Assembly (NCBI GenBank): GCA_964643255.1
Contig: CAZXSM010000051.1
Location: forward strand, 1-16,454
Direction: 5' to 3'
Length of the DNA stretch: 16,454 bases
DNA from: JAAYRG01 sp964643255
GTDB lineage: Bacteria; Bacillota; Clostridia; Lachnospirales; Lachnospiraceae
The notes beneath the pieces were generated by a model, which did not search any database, was not told where the DNA came from, and saw nothing but the letters and a program-made list of their open reading frames with translations. This document shows positions 1 through 5,943 of this stretch, piece after piece. How positions within the stretch are numbered: position 1 is the stretch's first letter; each line of letters starts with the position of its first letter. The translations under genes and the position numbers were made by a program.

Positions 1-57
1 CTAAATATTAGTAAAAATCAAAAACTTATAAATTATAATTTCTATTCTTTTGATACA

Positions 58-96
58 AAAACTGACAGTCAGGATAGTATCCTAACCGTCAGTTTT
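58..96 (-). terminator. Strong intrinsic terminator of the carboxyltransferase operon
   Basis: Arms 58-76 and 78-96 can pair over 19 positions. On the minus-strand RNA the two imperfect positions are G-U wobbles, while on the plus strand they would be A-C mismatches. TTTTT follows on the minus strand, so it works for this operon. It starts 28 bases past the oadA stop. Positions 1-57 show nothing further. Confidence 0.88.
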
Positions 97-124
97 GATA
101 GAGACCATATCTTGGCCTTATATT

Positions 125-1534
125 TTATACTGGATAAGCTCCGTTTTTACTGTCTCCAGCTGTTAAATCAACTTTTTCTTGCTGTGCTTTTCTGTATTTA
201 AAGAAATCAATTGCAACTTCTGGGAATAGTGCATATGTTAACACATCTTCATCTTGTTGCTTCCAATCGCCTAATTCTTTTTCTAACTTGTCTAATTCAG
301 GCTCTAAATCATCTGCCGGACGATAAGTGATTGGTTCTGTATCTCCAATGATTTTTTCTTGAATTTCTGGGCTAATTGGCATTGTAGTTTTACCATATTT
401 ACCACCTACTAAATCTTTGGATTCTTTAGTTACCATCTTATATCTTTCACCTGAAAGTACATTAAGAACTGCTTGTGTACCAACTATTTGACTTGATGGT
501 GTAACTAGTGGTGGCTCACCAAAGTCCTTACGAACTCTTGGAACCTCTTCTAAAACCTCTTCATATCTATCAGATGCGTTTTGATCTGCTAGTTGTGAAA
601 CAAGGTTTGAAAGCATTCCACCTGGCACTTGATAAAGTAGTGTTTTAATATTAACACCTAACACTCTTGTAGAAATCATTCCTGAATCAACTGCTTCTTG
701 CTTAATTGGTCTGAAATAATCAGCAATTTCAGCTAGCTTGTCTTGATCTAAGCCAGAATCAAACTGTGTATCTTTAAATACTTCAACCATAACTTCTGTT
801 GCTGGCTGACTTGTACCTAGAGCAAAAGGTGATATAGCTGTATCAATAATATCAGCACCTGATTCTACACCTTTCATGTAAGACATTCCTGCTAAACCAC
901 TTGTATAATGTGAATGAAGACTGATAGGAATATCAACTTCTTCTTTTAGAGCTGTAACTAAGGTCTTAGATGCTTCTGGAACTAATAGACCAGCCATATC
1001 TTTAATACAGAATGAATCGGCACCCATATCTTGAATTCGTTTGGCTTGTTCCACATAATAATCTATTGTATATGCATCACCTAATGTATATGAAACAGCT
1101 ACTTGACAGTGGCCACCCTCTTTTTTAGTTGCATTAACCGCTGTTTCAAGGTTCCTTAAATCATTTAATGCGTCAAATATCCTTATAATATCTATACCGT
1201 TTGCAATAGATTTTTGAACAAAATATTCTACAACATCATCTGCATAATGGCGATAGCCTAATATATTTTGCCCTCTAAATAACATTTGCAGTTTTGTTTT
1301 CTTAAAGCCTTTTCTTAGAGTTCTAAGTCTTTCCCATGGGTCTTCTTTTAAAAACCTTAAAGATGCATCGAATGTAGCTCCACCCCAAACTTCTACTGAA
1401 TGGTATCCAACATCATCCATTTTTTCCATTATTGGAATCATCTCTTCAATACTCATTCTAGTTGCCATTAGGGACTGGTGCGCATCTCTAAGCACAGTTT
1501 CTGTAATTTTAACTGGTTTTTTCTCAACTGACAT
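125..1534 (-). CDS. oadA: OadA-type carboxyltransferase (oxaloacetate decarboxylase alpha / transcarboxylase 5S / pyruvate carboxylase subunit B)
   Basis: Transfers a carboxyl group between oxaloacetate/pyruvate and carboxybiotin. The N-terminal HMG-lyase-like barrel (about 8-275) has ETVLRDAHQSLMATR with metal ligand D17, SFCIKDMAGLL with the catalytic metal-bound lysine K178, and SLHSHYTSG with ligands H207 and H209. The conserved C-terminal domain of pyruvate carboxylase and OadA follows (about 300-440; GGMLSNLVSQL, VTPSSQIVGTQAVLNVL). At 469 residues it lacks the biotinyl domain of the roughly 590-residue OadA; that domain is the separate carrier just upstream. ATG 1534 follows AGGAGGT. 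It is the last gene of the operon, closed by the terminator at 58-96. Direction of reaction is not decidable: sodium-pump decarboxylase, transcarboxylase, or ATP-dependent pyruvate carboxylase if a biotin carboxylase exists elsewhere. Confidence 0.92.
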   Translation of the reverse strand: MSVEKKPVKITETVLRDAHQSLMATRMSIEEMIPIMEKMDDVGYHSVEVWGGATFDASLRFLKEDPWERLRTLRKGFKKTKLQMLFRGQNILGYRHYADDVVEYFVQKSIANGIDIIRIFDALNDLRNLETAVNATKKEGGHCQVAVSYTLGDAYTIDYYVEQAKRIQDMGADSFCIKDMAGLLVPEASKTLVTALKEEVDIPISLHSHYTSGLAGMSYMKGVESGADIIDTAISPFALGTSQPATEVMVEVFKDTQFDSGLDQDKLAEIADYFRPIKQEAVDSGMISTRVLGVNIKTLLYQVPGGMLSNLVSQLADQNASDRYEEVLEEVPRVRKDFGEPPLVTPSSQIVGTQAVLNVLSGERYKMVTKESKDLVGGKYGKTTMPISPEIQEKIIGDTEPITYRPADDLEPELDKLEKELGDWKQQDEDVLTYALFPEVAIDFFKYRKAQQEKVDLTAGDSKNGAYPV

Positions 1535-1617
1535 ATTCTACCTCCTATGCTTAAAATATGATCTTCTATTCAAACATTTCATATTAGTAATTATTAATAT
1601 AAAATTCTTTAATCATA

Positions 1618-2010
1618 TTAATCTAATGTTACAATTATATCTCCAGACTCAACCATTTGTCCAGCTGTTACATCTACGCTAGCAATAGTTCCATCTTCTG
1701 CTGCAACAATTTCATTTTCCATTTTCATAGCCTCAAGTACTGCTATAACATCACCTTTACTAATTGACTGTCCTGGAGTAACTGCTACTGATAAAATCTT
1801 ACCAGGCATAGGAGATTCTACTTCTACACTTCCCTTTGAACCTGATGGTGATGAAGCCACTTCTTCTTGTGGTGCTGGAGCTGCCTGTGGTGCTGGTGCT
1901 GCTTGTGGCATTGGAGCTGACTGTACAGGTGCTGCCTGTGGTACTCCTGTGCTTTCTTGTACTGATACTTCATATGCTATTCCATTAACAGTAATTGTAT
2001 AGTTTTTCAT
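1618..2010 (-). CDS. Biotin carboxyl carrier protein (transcarboxylase 1.3S / decarboxylase gamma type)
   Basis: Carries the carboxyl group on a lysine-linked biotin between two carboxyltransferase sites. The 130-residue protein has a short N-terminal strand region (MKNYTITVNGIAYEVSVQE), a flexible A/P/Q-rich linker (about 22-60, with QAAPAP repeats), and a biotinyl domain (61-130) containing the EAMKMEN motif; biotinylated lysine K96. The domain is complete, ending GQMVESGDIIVTLD. It is a separate polypeptide and supplies the biotin domain that the OadA-like protein downstream lacks. ATG 2010 follows AAGGAGG. A biotin ligase (BirA) must be encoded elsewhere. Lipoyl attachment is unlikely because the motif is the biotin-type MKM. 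Confidence 0.93.
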   Translation of the reverse strand: MKNYTITVNGIAYEVSVQESTGVPQAAPVQSAPMPQAAPAPQAAPAPQEEVASSPSGSKGSVEVESPMPGKILSVAVTPGQSISKGDVIAVLEAMKMENEIVAAEDGTIASVDVTAGQMVESGDIIVTLD

Positions 2011-2042
2011 TCTTATAATTCCTCCTTAATATTAGTGCTAAC

Positions 2043-2411
2043 CTATCTATAAGTGGTTTTTCTACGTATTGACCTGATTATTAATCCATCTTCCGGAACT
2101 GGCATTCCTTCTTCTTCCATACTTGCCATTATGGCGGCAGTTATAACTGCAACTAGTTGTGTATCATTAGCTAATTCTTGGCCATTTGTACCTTCTAATC
2201 CACTAGAAGATGATACCTGACTAGCTTCTGAATTTATAATATCATCTTGTTTATTAACATCATCTGACTTATCTGCTTTTTTATTATCAAAGTAAAAATA
2301 CCCTATTATTGCAACAAATACTACTATTAGAGCTATTTGACCCGAGGTAATTTCTGCAGTTAAGAGTCTAGGTGATGTTAAACAGAAATTTAGAAATTCT
2401 AAATTAATCAT
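2043..2411 (-). CDS. OadG-like small membrane protein (sodium-pump decarboxylase gamma-type)
   Basis: The 122-residue protein has one membrane segment at about 25-42 (QIALIVVFVAIIGYFYF) and a charged, flexible linker rich in K, D, S and N (43-82). A conserved-looking C-terminal piece, QLVAVITAAIMASM then GLIIRSIRR, resembles the end of OadG-type proteins of Clostridia, where LVAVI.AAI and RSIRR recur. In oxaloacetate and methylmalonyl-CoA decarboxylases such subunits hold the soluble carboxyltransferase to the membrane sodium pump. Here it lies between the CoA-carboxyltransferase (stop 40 bases upstream) and the biotin carrier (32 bases downstream), so it is probably the membrane anchor of that complex. 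ATG 2411 follows AGGAGG with good spacing. Similarity is weak outside the C-terminus; the assignment leans on context. Confidence 0.7.
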   Translation of the reverse strand: MINLEFLNFCLTSPRLLTAEITSGQIALIVVFVAIIGYFYFDNKKADKSDDVNKQDDIINSEASQVSSSSGLEGTNGQELANDTQLVAVITAAIMASMEEEGMPVPEDGLIIRSIRRKTTYR

Positions 2412-2451
2412 GCTTTCCTCCTATCTAATAATCTTATGAATAGCCTAATAA

Positions 2452-3885
2452 TTAAACTGTTCCATGTTTTTTATCTGGAAGTTGATCAACCTTTGTAAAT
2501 AACATGTCAAATGCATAAATTAGATGTTTTCTTGTGGAAGGAGCTTCTATAATAGCATCAACATATCCACGGCTTGCCGCTGCTTGTGCAGATGACTGTA
2601 GCTCATCATATTCTCTGGACTTTTCTTTAACTAAATCCTCATCATCTCCATACATAATTTGTGCAGCTAATTTACTATCCATCATACCTATCTTAGCACT
2701 GTCTAGTGCAAACACTAAATCAGCTCCAATATGCTTTGAGTTCATAGTAATATAAGCTGAACCATATGCTTTACCTACAATTAAATTAACTTTTGCAACA
2801 CTTGCATTTGTGAAAGCATAAGTAAGCTTAGCTGCTGATTTTGCAATAGTTTTTTCTTCTTCAACTGTTGCTTTGAATCCATTAACATTAGTTAAGGTTA
2901 AAACTGGAATGTTGAAACTGTCACAAAACTTAACAAAAGCTTCTGCTTTAAGGCATGCATCATTAGAAAGGAAGCCATCAAAAGATTCTACTACCTTTCC
3001 TTCTTGATCTAAAACCTTTGTACGATTAGCAAGGGCACCTACTGTCATTCCGTTAAGACGAATAAACCCTGTAACCATATCTTTTGCGTATTTTGCTTTA
3101 GTTTCCATAAAGAAATTATTATCTGATATATCAATTAATGCTAAAGATGTGTCTTCTAATTCTTTAGAAAAGTTTGGAACTAAACGATTTAAATCATCAG
3201 TACTTTCTTCAAAAGAAGTATACTCGCCATTATTATCTGGCAGAATAGATATTAACTGTCTTATACTTCCTAAAACTTCTAAATCGTCTTTACAAACGAA
3301 GTCTACGGCGCCTGATTGAGCATTAAAATCAACACTTGAAGTATCTAATTTGCTTGTATAATTTTCGTCTAATGTGTTAGGAGAATTAACAAATAACTTA
3401 CCCTTATCTTCTGTTATAAAAGTAAAGTCACTAAGAGAAGTAAGTACTGCTGCTCCACCTCCACAGTTACCTAAGACTCCAGTAACTTGTGGAATAACTC
3501 CTGATGCTTTAGCTTGTTGCATATATATTTTACCAAAAGCATCTAGTGCATCTGTTGCTTCTTGAAGTCTCATGCCTGCACTATCTATTAAACCAATAAT
3601 AGGAGCACCTACTTTTAGTGCCAAATCGTAAAGATGTGTTATTTTTCTTGCATGCATCTCACCAACAGTTCCGTTTAATGCAGATGTGTCTTGAGAATAG
3701 ACATATACTAATCTATTATCAATTGTTCCATATCCAGTGATAACACCGTCACCTGGAACTTCTTCTGTTGTTAAATTAAAGTCAGTATTCCTTCTCGTAA
3801 CTAAGCCACCAACCTCAACAAAACTATTATTGTCTAGCAAAGAATTTATTCTATCCCTAGCTGACAATTGTGATGTTTTATTCAT
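2452..3885 (-). CDS. mmdA: Biotin-dependent CoA-carboxyltransferase subunit (MmdA / transcarboxylase 12S family, divergent)
   Basis: This family moves carboxyl groups between carboxybiotin and acyl-CoAs such as propionyl- or acetyl-CoA. Two crotonase-like halves are visible. The N-half has VITGYGTIDNRLVYVYSQD (48-66), GEMHARKI (75-82), PIIGLIDSAGMRLQEA (95-110) and ASGVIPQVTGVLGNCGGGAAVL (127-148), with the oxyanion-hole glycines. The C-half has FVKFCDSFNIPVLTLTNVNGF and KAYGSAYITMNSKHIGAD (372-389). The C-half deviates from the family: usual DVPGFLPG is TNVNGFKAT, GIIRxGAK is TIAKSAAK, KAYGGAY is KAYGSAY, and WPxAEIAVMG is LDSAKIGMM. At 477 residues it is somewhat shorter than the usual 500-520. 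ATG 3885 follows GGAGGG. First gene of an operon with a membrane anchor, biotin carrier and OadA. Substrate cannot be assigned; methylmalonyl-CoA or malonyl-CoA are the likeliest. Confidence 0.8.
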   Translation of the reverse strand: MNKTSQLSARDRINSLLDNNSFVEVGGLVTRRNTDFNLTTEEVPGDGVITGYGTIDNRLVYVYSQDTSALNGTVGEMHARKITHLYDLALKVGAPIIGLIDSAGMRLQEATDALDAFGKIYMQQAKASGVIPQVTGVLGNCGGGAAVLTSLSDFTFITEDKGKLFVNSPNTLDENYTSKLDTSSVDFNAQSGAVDFVCKDDLEVLGSIRQLISILPDNNGEYTSFEESTDDLNRLVPNFSKELEDTSLALIDISDNNFFMETKAKYAKDMVTGFIRLNGMTVGALANRTKVLDQEGKVVESFDGFLSNDACLKAEAFVKFCDSFNIPVLTLTNVNGFKATVEEEKTIAKSAAKLTYAFTNASVAKVNLIVGKAYGSAYITMNSKHIGADLVFALDSAKIGMMDSKLAAQIMYGDDEDLVKEKSREYDELQSSAQAAASRGYVDAIIEAPSTRKHLIYAFDMLFTKVDQLPDKKHGTV

Positions 3886-3942
3886 GTTCTGCCCTCCATT
3901 TATATATTTTTATTTAATTACTTTCAAAAATCGACCAATTCT

Positions 3943-3971
3943 ATTATAAAACAAAGAAAATATTATTTCAA
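3943..3971 (-). promoter_or_regulatory. Promoter of the carboxyltransferase operon
   Basis: TTGAAA (3971-3966), a 17-base spacer and perfect TATAAT (3948-3943) on the minus strand. Transcription should start near 3936, giving a leader of about 50 bases with no visible riboswitch or BirA operator. Confidence 0.7.
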
Positions 3972-3999
3972 TAATTTCCAAGTATTTGTTCAAATTCAA

Positions 4000-4602
4000 C
4001 TAGATTTTGTCTATATTTATGTGTTTTCTGATTATATCCATATTAAAACCTCTATTGTATAAATACACCATTAGTTTTTGCAAGTCATCCTGTGACAAGT
4101 CACAATTGTCTGATCTATTCTTCTTTTTTATGGCCTTTTTAATTGCTTCATCTTCACTTCCATATTCCTCAGATATTGCTTGTCCTATTATATCTTTAGA
4201 TACTCCCTTTATAATTAATGTTCTTTCAATCTCTCTTTTACTTTTTGATTCTCGTTTATATCTAATGTATTGTCTTGCATATTTATCATCATCTAAATAA
4301 TTATAACTATCTATATATTTCATTATATCATATATAATCTCTTCGCAATAACCAGACTCTTGTAATTTTCTTATTACTTCCTGTCTTGTTTTGTCCATTC
4401 TTTGCAAAAGATTCAGAACTTGTTTTTTTCCTCTTTGTAGATTCAATTTGTAAAACACGTCATATTCTTCCGGAGATAACTGGGCATCTTCTTCTATTGT
4501 ATACCTCTTAAGGTCTTTTTTATACAACCAAAATTTTAATTCTCCATCTATATGAATTTTAATTTTATTGTTACGAAAGCTTTCTATTCTTGTAATATGC
4601 AT
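4000..4602 (-). CDS. recX: RecX, regulator of RecA
   Basis: RecX binds RecA filaments and modulates their assembly and activity. The 200-residue protein is highly charged and helical. It begins with a beta-strand-like region (MHITRIESFRNNKIKIHIDG), typical of Firmicute RecX, and then has three-helix repeats. The family motif YLDDDKYARQYIRYK lies at about residues 101-115, with KSKREIERTLIIKGVS after it. Start ATG 4602 is preceded by AAGGAGA. It lies 70 bases after recA, behind the hairpin and T run, so it should be co-induced with recA in SOS but at lower level. The spacer after its TAG contains the promoter of the next operon and no clear terminator. Confidence 0.9.
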   Translation of the reverse strand: MHITRIESFRNNKIKIHIDGELKFWLYKKDLKRYTIEEDAQLSPEEYDVFYKLNLQRGKKQVLNLLQRMDKTRQEVIRKLQESGYCEEIIYDIMKYIDSYNYLDDDKYARQYIRYKRESKSKREIERTLIIKGVSKDIIGQAISEEYGSEDEAIKKAIKKKNRSDNCDLSQDDLQKLMVYLYNRGFNMDIIRKHINIDKI

Positions 4603-4620
4603 AATTTCTCCTTAAAAATA

Positions 4621-4658
4621 AAGAGTCTGAAAAAGTATACACCTTTTAACAGACTCTT
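4621..4658 (-). terminator. Hairpin terminator/attenuator between recA and recX
   Basis: Perfect 9-bp arms AAGAGTCTG and CAGACTCTT, with a further AAAAG/CTTTT pairing inside. They are followed on the minus strand by TATTTTTA and then directly by the recX ribosome binding site. Read-through would set RecX well below RecA, as known for the recA-recX terminator in E. coli. Confidence 0.75.
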
Positions 4659-4672
4659 ATAATTAAATTTTA

Positions 4673-5693
4673 TTATTTATCTTTACTTTTTTCTTCTTTA
4701 GCAGACTTATCATCCTTTACTTCTTCTGCTTCCTTCATAGTCGGTTCTACCATACCATCTGTAGGCATATTATGGCTTTCCCTAATCTGTTTTTCTACTG
4801 TATAGAATATATCAGGGTTTTCTTTTAAGAAGTTCTTAGCANNNNNNNNNNNNNNNNNNNNNGTCAAGCACGTCACCTTCTCTTGATATTCCTTGACCAA
4901 ACATAATATCAAATTCCGCTTCTTTAAATGGAGGTGCAACTTTATTCTTAACAACTCTAACCCTAGTACGGTTACCAATAATGTCTCCACTTTGTTTAAT
5001 TGATTCAATACGGCGAATATCTAATCTAATTGAGGAATAAAACTTAAGAGCACGTCCCCCAGTTGTTGTCTCTGGGTTACCAAAAACGATTCCTATCTTT
5101 TCCCTGAGTTGGTTTATAAATACTATGGTACAGTTAGACCTACTTAAGACACTTGTAAGCTTTCTTAGTGCTTGTGACATAAGTCTTGCTTGTAATCCCA
5201 TATGGGAGTCTCCCATTTCTCCATCTATCTCGGCCTTAGGAGTTAGTGCTGCAACTGAGTCAATTACAACAATATCAATAGCCCCTGAACGCACCATTGT
5301 CTCTGCAATTTCTAAACCTTGCTCTCCACTATCTGGTTGGGAGATATATAAATTATCAATGTCTACACCGATATTCTTTGCATAATGGGGATCTAGAGCA
5401 TGTTCTGCGTCCACGAAAGCAGCAATCCCACCTAACTTCTGAGCTTCAGCTATCATATGTAATGCCAATGTTGTCTTACCACTTGATTCTGGTCCAAAAA
5501 CTTCAACAACCCTGCCTTTAGGAATACCACCAACACCTAAGGCAACATCAAGGCTAAGGGAACCTGTTGGAGTTGCTTTAACCGGTGCCCGGGAATCTTC
5601 ATCACCAAGCTTCATCACAGAACCTTTACCGTACTGTTTTTCTATTTGGGAAACTGCTGCGTTTAACGCTTTTGTTTTATCATCTTTAGACAT
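4673..5693 (-). CDS. recA: RecA recombinase, interrupted by an assembly gap
   Basis: RecA forms ATP-dependent filaments on single-stranded DNA, drives strand exchange and triggers LexA self-cleavage. The first 277 residues include Walker A GPESSGKT (67-74), VVIDSVAAL, the MGLQARLMSQALRKLT region and the L2 loop FGNPETTTGGRALKFY, ending EFDIMFGQGISREGDVLD at the gap. After the gap another frame gives AKNFLKENPDIFYTVEKQIRE and a K/E/D-rich tail, with stop TAA 4675-4673. Family alignment from memory leaves 28 missing residues, ending in a conserved EN. The base before AKNFL fits AAT (N), so the true gap should be about 83 bases instead of 21, giving roughly 360 residues. That length restores the frame; this is not a pseudogene. 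Start ATG 5693 follows AAGGAGA. Regulated by the LexA box upstream; recX follows. Confidence 0.95.
4842..4862. other. Assembly gap of 21 N inside recA
   Basis: Twenty-one Ns lie between GEGDVLD-type and AKNFL-type RecA sequence. Homology predicts about 83 bases, and the flanking frames require a length leaving remainder 2 when divided by 3, which 21 does not satisfy. Confidence 0.95.
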
Positions 5694-5714
5694 ATATTTC
5701 TCCTTTTCTATGTT

Positions 5715-5728
5715 CGAACTTATGTTCT
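5715..5728. promoter_or_regulatory. LexA (SOS) box of recA
   Basis: CGAACTTATGTTCT matches the Gram-positive LexA consensus CGAAC-N4-GTTCG at all but the last base. Lying over the expected start of transcription, it should block recA-recX transcription until LexA is cleaved after DNA damage. Confidence 0.88.
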
Positions 5729-5734
5729 AATATA

Positions 5735-5763
5735 ATAATATATGATTTATAACTATTTGTCAA
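5735..5763 (-). promoter_or_regulatory. recA promoter
   Basis: The minus strand carries consensus TTGACA (5763-5758), an optimal 17-base spacer and TATTAT (5740-5735). The LexA box begins seven bases downstream, covering the expected transcription start. Confidence 0.85.
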
Positions 5764-5770
5764 ACATTTT

Positions 5771-5799
5771 AGAGCAATAATTTTATTAAATTATGCTCT
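5771..5799. repeat. Inverted repeat just upstream of the recA promoter
   Basis: AGAGCA/TGCTCT arms continue through AT pairs to 12 pairs with one bulged A (5777) and a four-base loop (5784-5787). No T run follows on either strand, so it is not a standard terminator. It ends eight bases before the recA -35. Confidence 0.55.
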
Positions 5800-5849
5800 A
5801 TAGAATTACTAAGAACTGCATTTAAGCACTACAATATAAAGGTATGCTA

Positions 5850-5878
5850 ATTATAGCAAAACCTTATGTTTATGTAAA
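5850..5878 (-). promoter_or_regulatory. Strong candidate promoter between ilvA and recA (upstream promoter)
   Basis: The minus strand has TTTACA (5878-5873), a 17-base spacer and TATAAT (5855-5850), preceded by TGC to give an extended -10. It sits about 115 bases upstream of the SOS promoter's -35 and points the same way. The -10 lies inside an imperfect inverted repeat (5841-5863). It may be a second, LexA-independent recA promoter or start a short RNA. Confidence 0.55.
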
Positions 5879-5943
5879 TTAAATATATGACCAAATAATT
5901 CCATATTTTATAAGCACACTTAACAGGATTAACTTTAAATAAA

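Noticed and set aside
1840..1935. Alanine/proline codon repeats in the biotin carrier as a mobile or regulatory repeat
   Set aside because: They encode the usual flexible linker of biotin carrier proteins and stay in frame.
3886..3942. Riboswitch or BirA operator in the leader of the carboxyltransferase operon
   Set aside because: The leader is only about 50 bases, has no strong fold and no TTGTTAACC-type half sites.
4007..4300. Plus-strand hydrophobic open frame opposite recX
   Set aside because: Its phenylalanine/serine-rich sequence is the mirror of lysine-rich RecX codons; similar shadows lie opposite smc (for example 8944-9264).
4673..5693. recA as a pseudogene or two separate genes
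   Set aside because: The frame change occurs exactly at the N run, both sides match RecA without overlap, and the expected missing length restores the frame.
5771..5799. Terminator for ilvA
   Set aside because: A hairpin is present but no T run follows on the minus strand (AAAATGTTT), and a promoter lies between it and ilvA.
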